A stretch of DNA of 64,000 nt from BP-464 sp045805505 (GTDB taxonomy: Bacteria; Actinomycetota; Thermoleophilia; Solirubrobacterales; Solirubrobacteraceae). The notes under the pieces are model-generated. The model did no database searches. It saw only the letters and a list, made by a program, of their open reading frames with translations, and had not been told where the DNA came from. Shown here one piece after another: positions 8,153 to 16,727 of this stretch. A program made the translations under genes and the position numbers. The stretch covers positions 1 to 64,000 of the forward strand of contig JBJMLA010000162.1 of the NCBI GenBank assembly GCA_045805505.1. Direction: 5' to 3'. The first letter of the stretch is position 1; every line of letters starts with the position of its first letter.

Positions 8153-9537
8153 CGGGCGAGCGCCTCGAGGAGGTCGGCGCGCGTGACGATGCCGGCCGCG
8201 CGGCCCTCCTGGGTGACCATCAGCGCCTGGCGCTCGCCGACGAGCATGTCGACGGCGTCGCGCACCGGATCCTCCGTGGCGACGGCGGGGAGCGGGGCCT
8301 CCATGACGTGGACGATCTCGGCGTCGAGCAGCGACGGGTCGGCGGCCGCGTGCTTGAGCAGCCCGCGCTCGCCGATCGAGCCGACGATCGCGTTGGGGTC
8401 CTGGGCGCTGACGACGGGCAGCTGCGAGACGCGGTGCTCGTGCAGCAGCGCGACGGCGTCGCGGACGCGCTGGTGGGTCATCACGGTCACCAGCGGCGGC
8501 ATCTCGTCGGCCTCGCGCTTGCGGCGCAGCACGTCGCCGACGGTCAGTTGCGCGCCGGCCGGCTCGAGCATCCCGTGCTGCTGCAGCCACGTGTCGTTGT
8601 AGACCTTCGACAGGTAGGAGCGCCCGCCGTCGGGGAGGATCACGACCATCAGCGCGTCGGGGTCGGTGATCATCGCGGCGGCCTGCAGCGCGGCGTGGAC
8701 AGCCATCCCGCCCGAGCCACCCGCGAGGATCCCCTCGGTCTCGGCCAGCCGGCGGGTCGTCAGGAACGCGTCCTTGTCCGACACCGTGACCCACTCGTCG
8801 ACCGACGAGCGGTCGAACGTCGCGGGCCAGAAGTCCTCGCCGACGCCCTCGGTCAGGTACGGGTGCATGTGCTCCTCGCCGCCCGAGTAGATCGAGCCCT
8901 CGGGATCGGCGCCGATGACCACGAGGTCGGGGTTGCGCTCCTTGAGGTAACGGGCGGTGCCGCTGACCGTCCCGCCGGTTCCGACGCCGGCGACCAGGTG
9001 GGTGATGCGGCCGCCGGTCTGCTCCCAGATCTCGGGCCCGGTGGACTCGTAGTGGGCCTGCGGGTTGGCCATGTTGAAGTACTGGTTGGGCTGGAAGGCG
9101 CCGGGGATCTCCTCGACGAGCCGGTCGGCCACCCGGTAGTAGGACTGCGGCGAGTCGGCGGCGACGTCGGTGGGGGTGACCACGACCTCGGCGCCGTAGG
9201 CGCGCAGGAGGTCGATCTTCTCCTTCGACATCTTGTCGGGCATCACCGCGATGACGCGGTAGCCCTTGAGGCGGGCCGCGATGGCCAGGCCGGTGCCGGT
9301 GTTGCCGCTCGTCGGCTCGACGATCGTCCCGCCGGGCAGCAGGTGCCCGTCGCGCTCGGCCGCCTCGATCAGCGCGACCGCGACGCGGTCCTTGATGGAG
9401 CCGCCCGGGTTGAGCGACTCGACCTTGGCGACGAGCTGCGGGGTCAGGCCCGCGCCGATGCGCGAGAGCCGCACCAGCGGGGTGTCGCCGATCGCGTCGA
9501 GGATGGAGTCCTTGATGGCCGAACCGGTGGCAAGCAT
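8149..9537 (-). CDS. cbs: Cystathionine beta-synthase with C-terminal CBS domain pair
   Basis: A 462-residue fold-type II PLP enzyme that condenses homocysteine with serine (or with cysteine, releasing H2S). Lys49 in SLNPGGSIKDR binds PLP; EPTSGNTGTGLA binds the substrate carboxylate, and GVGTGGTVSGTARYL the PLP phosphate. Residues about 345-462 form two CBS repeats (Bateman module), probably binding an adenosyl ligand. With the overlapping lyase gene it makes a complete reverse transsulfuration operon. It is transcribed away from an Lrp/AsnC gene 100 bp upstream. Confidence 0.95.
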   Translation of the reverse strand: MLATGSAIKDSILDAIGDTPLVRLSRIGAGLTPQLVAKVESLNPGGSIKDRVAVALIEAAERDGHLLPGGTIVEPTSGNTGTGLAIAARLKGYRVIAVMPDKMSKEKIDLLRAYGAEVVVTPTDVAADSPQSYYRVADRLVEEIPGAFQPNQYFNMANPQAHYESTGPEIWEQTGGRITHLVAGVGTGGTVSGTARYLKERNPDLVVIGADPEGSIYSGGEEHMHPYLTEGVGEDFWPATFDRSSVDEWVTVSDKDAFLTTRRLAETEGILAGGSGGMAVHAALQAAAMITDPDALMVVILPDGGRSYLSKVYNDTWLQQHGMLEPAGAQLTVGDVLRRKREADEMPPLVTVMTHQRVRDAVALLHEHRVSQLPVVSAQDPNAIVGSIGERGLLKHAAADPSLLDAEIVHVMEAPLPAVATEDPVRDAVDMLVGERQALMVTQEGRAAGIVTRADLLEALAR

Positions 9538-9583
9538 GGCTTCCAGTCAACCAACCTGCGGCGAAAGGCGCAAAGTGTCGAAG

Positions 9584-9623
9584 GATCTGCGTCAATCAGC
9601 CGTAGAACGAAAGATCATGCGTC
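9584..9623. promoter_or_regulatory. Intergenic direct repeats between cbs and the Lrp gene
   Basis: GATC-TGCGTC at 9584 and GATCATGCGTC at 9613 recur 29 bp apart, close to three helical turns, in the 100-bp divergent gap. They are candidate sites for the adjacent Lrp/AsnC regulator; the match is short and unproven. Confidence 0.3.
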
Positions 9624-9645
9624 GCGGTATGCGAGAATCATGGTC

Positions 9646-10134
9646 ATGCCGAACGTTCCACAGCCCGTTCTCGACGCCGTCGACATGGCGATCCTCGAGG
9701 CCCTCTCCGACGACGCGCGCGTCACCAATCAGCGCCTGGCCGAGATCGTCGGCGTCGCGCCGTCGACCGCGCTGGCCCGGGTCCGCTCGCTGATCGCCCG
9801 AGGGACCGTCAAGGGCTTTCACGCCGAGGTCGACCTCGCGGCGCTTGGCCGACCCCTGCAGGCGATGATCGCCGTCCGCCTCGCCGTCCACGCCCGTGAG
9901 CAGATCGAGTCGTTCACCGCCCGCGTGCGCGAGCTTCCCGGCGTGCTGATGGTCTTCCACCTCACCGGCGTGACGGACTACCTCGTCTGGGTCGCGGCGT
10001 CAGACGCGCAGGACCTGCGCGAGTTCGTCGTCGACCACCTCGCCACCCATCCGAGCGTGGCGCACGCCGAGACGTCGCTGATCTACGAGCACCAGCGCGG
10101 GCCCGGCATCTGGGGCCAGGCCGACGCGGCCTAG
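9646..10134 (+). CDS. Lrp/AsnC family transcriptional regulator
   Basis: A 162-residue regulator. The N-terminal winged HTH (LDAVDMAILEAL, then TNQRLAEIVGVAPSTALARVRSL) is followed by a C-terminal RAM/alpha-beta effector domain (PGVLMVFHLTGVTDYLVWVA). Lrp-type proteins form octameric discs and respond to amino acids. Its divergent position to the transsulfuration operon suggests that it controls cysteine or methionine metabolism; this is an inference from placement. ATG codons at 9640 and 9646 are both possible starts. Confidence 0.93.
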   Translation: MPNVPQPVLDAVDMAILEALSDDARVTNQRLAEIVGVAPSTALARVRSLIARGTVKGFHAEVDLAALGRPLQAMIAVRLAVHAREQIESFTARVRELPGVLMVFHLTGVTDYLVWVAASDAQDLREFVVDHLATHPSVAHAETSLIYEHQRGPGIWGQADAA

Positions 10135-11120
10135 ACGCTGCCTCGCAGGACCGGCAGCACCTCGCGCCCGTAGCGCTCGACCGATCCGACGGGATCGATG
10201 TCGCCGATCCCCTGAAGGCAGACGACGGTGGCGCCGAGCTCCTCCATCCCGCGGATGCGCTCGACGTGGAAGTCCGGGTCCGAGGAGACGATGAAGCCCT
10301 CCTTGGCGAACTCCTCGTCGCTGACCTCGGCGTCGGCCTTGGCGAACATCTCGGCCGGATCGTGGAGATCGCGCAGGTAGGCGTCGTCGAGCTGCGTGGC
10401 CTTCCACTTGGTCGTGGCGGCGACGGCCGCGTCCTCGTCGGCGGTCAGGCAGAAGCCTGACTGGACGATGATCTCGCCGGGCTCGCGGCCGTGATCGCTG
10501 CAGGCCTTGCGGTAGGCCTCGATGACCGGCGGCGCGCTCTCGGGGTCGCCGAGCGTCCACAGCCCGTCGCCGTACTTGCCGGCGATCGCCGCCGCCTTGG
10601 GGCCGAAGGCCGAGACGTAGAGCTTGGGCCGCTCGGCGGCACGCGTGTAGAGCTTGGCGTTCTTGAGCCGGAACCAGCCGCCGTCCATCGTCACGGTCTC
10701 GCCGTCCCACAGGCGGGTGATCGCCTCGAGGCCCTTGTCGAAGCGCTCGAGCTTCTCGGCCGGCTCCGGCCACGGATCGAGCCCCAGCGGCACCTCGTTG
10801 AGCGCCTCGCCGGACCCGACCCCCAGGAAGACCCGGCCGGGGTAGAGCTCGGCGAGCGACATCCAGGCCTGCGCGATGTGGCCCGGGTGGTAGTGGTGCA
10901 GCACCGGGGTGACGCTGGTGCCCATCGGCAGGCTCGTGCGCTGGCCCAGCGCGCCCAGGAACACCCAGGCCTGCGAGGCCTGCCCCTCGGGCCACCACGG
11001 CGCGAAGTGGTCGGAGGCGCACAGCGCCTCGAAGCCGGCGGCCTCGGCGGCGACGGCCTGCTCGAGCATCTGCGACGGCGGGAACTCCTCGGTGGAGGCG
11101 GCGAACCAGTACTGGGGCAT
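10131..11120 (-). CDS. Luciferase-like F420-dependent oxidoreductase (FGD-like)
   Basis: A 329-residue TIM-barrel flavin/F420 enzyme. The N terminus MPQYWFAASTEEFPPSQM and the segments CASDHFAPWWPEGQA, GTSVTPVLHHYHPGHIAQ and RVFLGVGSGEALNE match the subgroup containing F420-dependent glucose-6-phosphate dehydrogenase. It likely transfers hydride to or from coenzyme F420; the substrate is unknown. The stop overlaps the end of the converging Lrp gene. It lies 9 bp after a glycosyltransferase gene on the same strand and may be read with it. Confidence 0.9.
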   Translation of the reverse strand: MPQYWFAASTEEFPPSQMLEQAVAAEAAGFEALCASDHFAPWWPEGQASQAWVFLGALGQRTSLPMGTSVTPVLHHYHPGHIAQAWMSLAELYPGRVFLGVGSGEALNEVPLGLDPWPEPAEKLERFDKGLEAITRLWDGETVTMDGGWFRLKNAKLYTRAAERPKLYVSAFGPKAAAIAGKYGDGLWTLGDPESAPPVIEAYRKACSDHGREPGEIIVQSGFCLTADEDAAVAATTKWKATQLDDAYLRDLHDPAEMFAKADAEVSDEEFAKEGFIVSSDPDFHVERIRGMEELGATVVCLQGIGDIDPVGSVERYGREVLPVLRGSV

Positions 11121-11129
11121 GCCGCGGGG

Positions 11130-11882
11130 CTACCCGCGGCGCAGCGCTCCGACCCATGCGCGGTCGCGTGCGCGGAAGGCGCGGACGGCGTGCTCGAGCA
11201 TCAACGCCCGGCGGTCGGCCGGCCAGTCTCGGCCGGCCACGTCCCGGCGCCTACTCACCTGGAGGGGAATGTCCTCGGCGCCGGTCGAGTGGCCGCCGAC
11301 GTGGGTCACGGCGAGGTGTGGGTGCAGGCGCAGCGGGACGCCCGCGGCGCGGGCGCGCAGGCACAGGTCGAGGTCCTCGTAGAACAGGTGGATCGCCGGG
11401 TCGAACGGGCCCAGGCGCCTGAGGGTCTCGGTGCGCGCGACCATCATGGCGGCGATGGCCCAGCCGGCGGCGCGCTCGCCGATGGCTCGTCTCACACGGC
11501 CGGGCGACAGCGCCCTGAGATAGTTCAGGCGGGCACCGGGGAGGGGGTGGATCGAGTCCTGGGCGGTGCCGTCGGGGTAGATCAGCCGTGGGACGTGGAG
11601 GGCGTCCGTGCGCTCGGCCGCCGCAGCGAGGGCGCCCAGGGCGCCGGGAGGGAGGACCACGTCGGGGTTGAGGAGGGCGCAGATGTCGCCGCCGGCCTGC
11701 GCGATCGCCGCGTTGTTCGCCGCGCCGAAGCCCGGGTTCTCCGGGAGATGGATGGTCGCCTCGCCGGGGTCGCGGCCGGTCTCGACCACGATGACCTGGG
11801 CCGGGACGTCGATGGACGGCAGGAGGCGGGCGAGGTGGTCTGCGGAGTCGTGGCTGACGACGATCACCGAGAGCGAGCTCAT
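11130..11882 (-). CDS. Family 2 glycosyltransferase
   Basis: A 250-residue GT-A fold enzyme of the rhamnosyl/galactofuranosyl-transferase type. SVIVVSHDSADHL is the nucleotide-binding strand, NPGFGAANNAAI the family loop, ALLNPDVVLP contains the DxD-equivalent, and GPFDPAIHLFYEDLDLCLRA holds the catalytic ED motif. It adds one sugar to a lipid-linked or surface glycan at the cytoplasmic face. The start MSSLSVIVV overlaps the stop of the upstream GT1/GT4 gene by 4 bp. Confidence 0.92.
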   Translation of the reverse strand: MSSLSVIVVSHDSADHLARLLPSIDVPAQVIVVETGRDPGEATIHLPENPGFGAANNAAIAQAGGDICALLNPDVVLPPGALGALAAAAERTDALHVPRLIYPDGTAQDSIHPLPGARLNYLRALSPGRVRRAIGERAAGWAIAAMMVARTETLRRLGPFDPAIHLFYEDLDLCLRARAAGVPLRLHPHLAVTHVGGHSTGAEDIPLQVSRRRDVAGRDWPADRRALMLEHAVRAFRARDRAWVGALRRG

Positions 11883-12880
11883 CCGGCGACCTCCGCAAGC
11901 ACGGTGTGCAGCTCGCGCGCCGCGCGCTCCCACGACAGCGGCGCGATCGCGGTCTGCCCGGCGGCGACGAGCCGCTCGCGCAGCCCGTCCTCGCGCTCCA
12001 TCCGCAGCAACGCGTCGGCCAGCGCTCGCTCGTCGCCGGCGGCGAAGCGCAGCGCGCCGTCGCCGATCGTCTCGTCGTAGAGCGGCAGGTCGGCGACGAT
12101 CGCCGGCGTCCCGGCCGCCAGACCCTCGACGGGCGGAAAGCCGAAGCCCTCGAGGTGGGCGGGCTGCACCACGGCGAGCGCCCCGGCGTACAGCGCGCGC
12201 AGTTCGTCGTCGGTCGGCTCGAGCACCTCGGCGCCCTCGATCGCGACCCTGCTCGCGCCGGCGAACACCAGCCCCGCTCGCAGTCCGGCACTCCGCGCCC
12301 GCGCGTGGGCGGCGAGGACGAGCTCCGGCGCCTTGCGCGGCTCGAGCGCTCCGACCACCAGGAAGTAGGGGGGGCGTGCACGTTTTCCTTCACTACGGAG
12401 GTCAACGTGCGTGACCCCCCCGAGGCCCGGCCCCGGAGGCACGACGATCACCCGCTCGGCGGCGAGCCCCCACCCCTCGATGATGCTGTCCCGCACCACG
12501 CCGACGTCGCAGACGACACGGGCCGCGCCGCGCACCAGACGGTCGAACCGCATCGCCCGGTGCCACGCACGCTCGTAGGCCGTGAAGTCCTCGGGGCGCT
12601 GCAGCCACGACAGGTCGTGCACGGTCAGGACGTAGGGCACATCGGCGGACACCGCGACGGGCACCGGAGCCGGCAGCCAGACCACGTCCGCGCCGCCGGC
12701 CATCCGGTCCAGGCGCGGGCGCCCGAGCACCGCCGCCGCCCCGAACGCCGCGCGCGAGCCGGTGACCAGGCGAACGTCGTCGTCGGGATGCTGCTCGCGC
12801 AGCGCGCCGAGCAGCGACCGGCTGTAGCGGGCGACGCCCCGGCCGGAGGCCAGATGGCGCCCGTCGACGGCGATCCGCAT
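11879..12880 (-). CDS. GT4-like glycosyltransferase
   Basis: A 333-residue GT-B enzyme. The N terminus MRIAVDGRHLASGRGVARYSRSLL is typical of GT4 polysaccharide enzymes. The C-terminal domain has VVGALEPRKAPELVL and the donor-site segment HLEGFGFPPVEGLAAGTPAIVAD, which includes the E-x7-E motif. It is divergent from the next glycosyltransferase and coupled to the GT2 gene, so the pair probably acts in succession on one glycan. Confidence 0.93.
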   Translation of the reverse strand: MRIAVDGRHLASGRGVARYSRSLLGALREQHPDDDVRLVTGSRAAFGAAAVLGRPRLDRMAGGADVVWLPAPVPVAVSADVPYVLTVHDLSWLQRPEDFTAYERAWHRAMRFDRLVRGAARVVCDVGVVRDSIIEGWGLAAERVIVVPPGPGLGGVTHVDLRSEGKRARPPYFLVVGALEPRKAPELVLAAHARARSAGLRAGLVFAGASRVAIEGAEVLEPTDDELRALYAGALAVVQPAHLEGFGFPPVEGLAAGTPAIVADLPLYDETIGDGALRFAAGDERALADALLRMEREDGLRERLVAAGQTAIAPLSWERAARELHTVLAEVAG

Positions 12881-12915
12881 TGGTCAGACGCTAGATCACT
12901 CGTCCGCCGGTCGCA

Positions 12916-12921
12916 TAGACT
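12916..12921 (+). promoter_or_regulatory. -10 element TAGACT before the GT4 gene
   Basis: TAGACT lies 9 bases before the ATG at 12931 in a 50-bp divergent gap with no other room for a promoter. The resulting RNA would have a very short or no leader. Confidence 0.4.
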
Positions 12922-12930
12922 CGCCGCTGC

Positions 12931-14094
12931 ATGTCGGTCCGTCCCACCGAGCCGCGCGTAGCGCTGGTCCATGACTTCCTGCTCGACGTCCGAGGCGCCG
13001 AGAGGGTCTTCCTCGCCCTGTGCGAGGAGTTCCCCGACGCCGACCTCTTCACCGCCGTCTACGACGAGCGCGGGACCGAGGGGCGCTTCTCGCACCGCAA
13101 CGTGCACACCTCGTTCCTGCAGAGGACCAAGCCCACGGCGCACACCTTCCGGGCGATGCTGCCGCTGTACCCGTACGCGATCGAGGCGCTCGACCTGCGC
13201 GGCTACGACGTCGTCCTGAGCAGCTCCAGTGCCTGGGCCCACGGCGTGATCCCGGAGGAGAACGCGGTCCACGTCTGCTACTGCCACAACCCGTTCCGCT
13301 ACGCCTGGAACGAGCGCGAGGCCACGCTGGCCGCGCGGTCGCCGATGACCCGCGCCGCGCTCAGCGTCGTCTTCCAGCGCTGGCGCCAGTGGGACTGGAT
13401 CGCCGCGCAGCGCGTCGACACCTACGTCGCGAACTCCGAGACGACCGAGCGCCGCATCGCGCGGTACTTCAACCGCGAGGCCGAGGTCATCTACCCGCCG
13501 GTCGAGACGGGCCGCTTCACCCCCGGCGAGGTCGGCGAGAGCTACGTGATGCTCAGCGAGCTGATGGCGCACAAGCGCCTCGAGATCGCCATCCGCGCCT
13601 TCAACATGCTGCGCCTGCCGCTGACGGTGATCGGCAACGGTCCCGACGCGCGGCGCCTGCACCGCATCGCCGGCCCGACGATCCGCTTCGAGGGCCGTGT
13701 CAGCGACGAGCGCGCCGCAACGCTGCTGTCGTCCGCCAAGGCGATGGTCGTCACCGCCACCGAGGAGTTCGGCATCGCCGCCGTCGAGGCCCAGGCCGCC
13801 GGCCGGCCGGTCATCGCGCTGGCCGAGGGCGGCGTGCGCGAGACGGTCATCGAGGGCGAGACGGGCGTCTTCTACACCGAGAACTCGGTCGAGGCCCTGG
13901 CCGACACGATCGCCGCCTTCGACCCGATGGAGATCGACCCGGCGGCCTGCGTCCGCAACGCCGAGCGCTTCGACGTCGCGCGCTTCCGCACGGCGATGCG
14001 CAGGGTCGTCGAGGACCAGCTGGCGGCCGATCGCCAGACGCGCGGCGTGCGGCGCCGCCCCGGCCGCGCGCGCGGCCTGGCGCTCGCCTCCTAG
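12931..14094 (+). CDS. GT4 family glycosyltransferase (mannosyltransferase-like)
   Basis: A 387-residue GT-B enzyme. VALVHDFLLDVRGAERVF begins the acceptor domain and CYCHNPFRYAW is a hallmark of this WbaZ/mannosyl-transferase-like subgroup. The donor domain has VMLSELMAHKRLEIAIRAF and TEEFGIAAVEAQAAGRPVIAL with the E-x7-E motif. It adds a hexose from a nucleotide sugar to a lipid-linked oligosaccharide. The tail is Arg-rich. It opens a rightward set of glycan genes and is 4 bp from the next glycosyltransferase. Confidence 0.93.
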   Translation: MSVRPTEPRVALVHDFLLDVRGAERVFLALCEEFPDADLFTAVYDERGTEGRFSHRNVHTSFLQRTKPTAHTFRAMLPLYPYAIEALDLRGYDVVLSSSSAWAHGVIPEENAVHVCYCHNPFRYAWNEREATLAARSPMTRAALSVVFQRWRQWDWIAAQRVDTYVANSETTERRIARYFNREAEVIYPPVETGRFTPGEVGESYVMLSELMAHKRLEIAIRAFNMLRLPLTVIGNGPDARRLHRIAGPTIRFEGRVSDERAATLLSSAKAMVVTATEEFGIAAVEAQAAGRPVIALAEGGVRETVIEGETGVFYTENSVEALADTIAAFDPMEIDPAACVRNAERFDVARFRTAMRRVVEDQLAADRQTRGVRRRPGRARGLALAS

Positions 14095-14098
14095 GGCC

Positions 14099-15061
14099 AT
14101 GCCCGCGGCCGCGAGCGTGGTCGTCCCGGTGTGGAACGGCCTGCGCTGGCTGCCGGGCCTGCTCGCCTCGCTGCGGGCCCAGACCGTCGCGCCGCTGGAG
14201 GTCATCGCCGTCGACAACGGCTCGGCCGACGGGTCACGGGCGTGGCTGGCCGAGCACGCCCCCGAGGTGCGCGTGCTCGCGCTGGGCACCAACACGGGCT
14301 TCGCGGTCGCCGCCAACCGCGGCCTCGCCGCCGCCCGCGGCGAGGCCGTCGCGCTGATCAACACCGACATCGAGCTCGACCCCCGCTGGCTCGAGCACGC
14401 GCTCGCCGCGCTCGGCGCCGGCGCCGCTTCGGTGGCGACCAAGATGGTCGACCTCGCCGACCCCGGCGTGCTCTACGACGCCGGCGACATCCTGCGCCGC
14501 GACGGCGTATGCGAGCAGCGCGGCCGCTTCCATCGCGACGGCGGCGAGTGGGACGCGCCGGGCGAGGTGTTCGCGGCCTGCGCGGGCGCGGCGCTCTACC
14601 GGCGGGACGCGGTGCTCGCCGTCGGCGGATTCGACGAGCGGTTCTTCTCCTACCTCGAGGACGCCGACCTCGGGCTGCGGCTGCGCATGGCCGGCTGGTC
14701 GTGTGCGTGGGAGCCCCGCGCGGTCGCCCGCCACGCCGGCGGCGGCTCGTCGCACCAGCTCGCCCGGTCCGTGCCCGGATGGGCCGAGCGCAACACCCTG
14801 CTGCTGGTGGCCAAGGCCTTCCCGCTGCGCTGGCTGCCGATGGTCGCCTACCGCCAGCTCGCCTGGGCGGTCCACGCGGCGCGCGGGGGAGAGCTCCGGG
14901 CGTTCGCCGGCGGCGCGGCCGCGGCATTGCCGCTGCTGCCCGCGATGCTGCGCGAGCGCCGGGCGCTGCGCCGAGGCGCGACGGTCGCGGTCGGCGAGGC
15001 CGTCCCGGCGCGGCCGTGGCGGGGTCCGCGCGCCGGCGGCCATCCGCGCGGCGCGTCGTGA
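14099..15061 (+). CDS. Family 2 glycosyltransferase
   Basis: A 320-residue GT-A enzyme. SVVVPVWNGLRWLPGLL is the first strand, VIAVDNGSADGS and NTGFAVAANRGL are family motifs, and ALINTDIELDP holds the metal-binding acidic residues. GGFDERFFSYLEDADLGLRLR carries the catalytic ED pair. The last 80 residues, with basic and Ala-rich helices, may touch the membrane. It follows the GT4 gene by 4 bp, so the two are co-translated. Confidence 0.93.
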   Translation: MPAAASVVVPVWNGLRWLPGLLASLRAQTVAPLEVIAVDNGSADGSRAWLAEHAPEVRVLALGTNTGFAVAANRGLAAARGEAVALINTDIELDPRWLEHALAALGAGAASVATKMVDLADPGVLYDAGDILRRDGVCEQRGRFHRDGGEWDAPGEVFAACAGAALYRRDAVLAVGGFDERFFSYLEDADLGLRLRMAGWSCAWEPRAVARHAGGGSSHQLARSVPGWAERNTLLLVAKAFPLRWLPMVAYRQLAWAVHAARGGELRAFAGGAAAALPLLPAMLRERRALRRGATVAVGEAVPARPWRGPRAGGHPRGAS

Positions 15062-15100
15062 GCTTGCGCAAGGTCTGACCGCCGCCGTCGTTGTGGAGGC

Positions 15101-16309
15101 ATGCGCCGCGCTGCCCTCGCCGCCGTCCTGATCTGCCTCGCCGTCGCGCCGGCGGCGCGGGCCGCGTGGCTGGCCGGCGACCTGCACGTGCACACCTGCT
15201 TCTCCCACGACGTCTTCTGCGGTCCGCTCGACCAGCCGTTTCAGATCGAGCCCGGTGACGACCCCGCCGAGTTCGCGGCCGAGGAGGTCCAGTACCTGAC
15301 CGACCCCGAGAACCTCCAGCAGCTCTACGCCTACGGCATGACCGTCGGCGAGCGCTTCGCGGAGGCGTCGCTGCGCGGGCTCGACTACCTCGCGATCACC
15401 GACCACAACGACATGCGCTCCGTGGCCGCGCCGGGGTTCGGCGGCGCAGGCGTCATCGGCGTGCCGGGCTACGAGGACTCCGTGCGCGGCCACGCGCAGG
15501 TGCTCGGCGCCGGCCGCGTGCTCGACAACGGGGACGGCTCGGCGGCGGCCCTGCGCGCGCTCGCGGACGAGCTCCACGGGCTGGGTGGCGTCCTGCAGGC
15601 CAACCATCCGGGCTACACCACCGACGGGCCCTTCGCCTCCTGCAACCAGGACCCGGGATCGCTGCACTGGACCTACGGCTACGACGTCTCCGTCGACAGC
15701 ATCGAGGTGTGGAACCCGACGGCGTCGGTCTCCGACGCCGAGGCCTACCTGGAGTGCTGGCTGCAGCGCGGCGCGCGCGTCGCCGCGACCGGCGGCGGCG
15801 ACTCGCACTGGGCGTCGACGGTCGCCGCGCAGGGCGTGGGCAACCCGACCACGTGGGTGCTGGCCGACAGTCGCAGCGCGGCGGGCATCCTGGCGGCGAT
15901 CCGCGCGGGCCGGACGAGCATCTCGCGCCTGGCTCCGGCGCAGGGCGGCGCTCCGTTGCTGCTCGAGGTCCGCGACGCCGACGGGTCCTGGGCCAATGCG
16001 ATCGGCGAGGACGTCGCGCCCGGCGCGGCGATGCGCGTCCGTTCGCAGAGCGCGCCGGCCTCGGGGCTGGTCACCGTGCGCGCGAACGGTCTCGACCTGG
16101 TGCACGAGGCCGTGCTGCGCCCCGGCGGCGCCATCGTCTTCAGCGCGCCGGCGACGGGGTGGATGCGGGCCAGGCTCCACGCGGTCGGCTCGGCCGCTGC
16201 CGGCCTCCCGGGCTGCGCCCACGAGCTCGGCGGCAACGAGAAGGCGAGCACCTGCGCCTACGACCACACGCTGCTCGGCATGACGTCGCCCGCCTACGTG
16301 CACGGCTAG
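15101..16309 (+). CDS. Secreted PHP-domain metal-dependent hydrolase (CehA/McbA-like)
   Basis: A 402-residue protein with a signal peptide (1-21). The PHP metal site is visible: GDLHVHTCFSHD (HxH), ITDHND, a later QANHPGY and GGGDSHW. PHP proteins hydrolyse phosphoesters; exported CehA/McbA-like members act on various esters or remain unassigned. The C-terminal 130 residues look like a beta-sandwich appended domain. It has six or more Cys, consistent with an oxidising location. Its place in the glycan cluster suggests work on a surface polymer or a phosphorylated substrate, but this is not shown. Confidence 0.85.
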   Translation: MRRAALAAVLICLAVAPAARAAWLAGDLHVHTCFSHDVFCGPLDQPFQIEPGDDPAEFAAEEVQYLTDPENLQQLYAYGMTVGERFAEASLRGLDYLAITDHNDMRSVAAPGFGGAGVIGVPGYEDSVRGHAQVLGAGRVLDNGDGSAAALRALADELHGLGGVLQANHPGYTTDGPFASCNQDPGSLHWTYGYDVSVDSIEVWNPTASVSDAEAYLECWLQRGARVAATGGGDSHWASTVAAQGVGNPTTWVLADSRSAAGILAAIRAGRTSISRLAPAQGGAPLLLEVRDADGSWANAIGEDVAPGAAMRVRSQSAPASGLVTVRANGLDLVHEAVLRPGGAIVFSAPATGWMRARLHAVGSAAAGLPGCAHELGGNEKASTCAYDHTLLGMTSPAYVHG

Positions 16310-16328
16310 GGGATACCGTGGCCGGGCC

Positions 16329-16727
16329 GTGGCCGCCCGCATCGTCGCCGTATCGCTCGCGCTCCTGCTCGCCGGCTTCGGCGCCATCTCGCTGCGCGAT
16401 CACGACTCCTGCCAGGAGCAGTCGGCCCGGATGATCGACGTGATCGTCGGCAAGGTTCAGCGCGCGGACCGCTACGTCGACGAGTTCCTCGACGAATGCC
16501 GCGGGTCGCGGATCCTCGCGCTGACCGCAAACGGCCTGGCCCGGCGCGGCAAGCTCGACGACGCGGTGCGCATCTCCGACGAGGCCATTCGCCGCGAGCC
16601 GCGCAACTACGAGGGCTGGGCCGCGCTGGCCGCCGCGCTGCGCAAGCGCGGGCTCGACGCCGCCGCCGACCGCGCGACGGGCCGGGCCCAGGCGCTCAAC
16701 CCGCGCTTCGGCCGGGGACCCGGCTGA
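16329..16727 (+). CDS. Small membrane-anchored TPR-like protein
   Basis: A 132-residue protein with a GTG start. Residues 1-22 form an N-terminal membrane anchor or signal sequence. Residues 65-125 contain two helical-repeat units (GLARRGKLDDAVRISDEAI and YEGWAALAAALRKRGLDAA) resembling tetratricopeptide repeats, which bind proteins. It may assemble polysaccharide proteins at the membrane. Its 3' end overlaps the converging polymerase gene by 32 bp. Confidence 0.7.
   Translation: MAARIVAVSLALLLAGFGAISLRDHDSCQEQSARMIDVIVGKVQRADRYVDEFLDECRGSRILALTANGLARRGKLDDAVRISDEAIRREPRNYEGWAALAAALRKRGLDAAADRATGRAQALNPRFGRGPG

Noticed and set aside
13542..13850. A 102-codon minus-strand open frame inside the GT4 gene
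   Set aside because: It is fully inside a well-supported gene, and has no ribosome site or recognisable motif.
12625..16387. Long minus-strand open frames across the plus-strand glycosyltransferase and PHP genes
   Set aside because: No recognisable motifs, and the plus-strand genes carry intact active sites; these are codon-bias artefacts.
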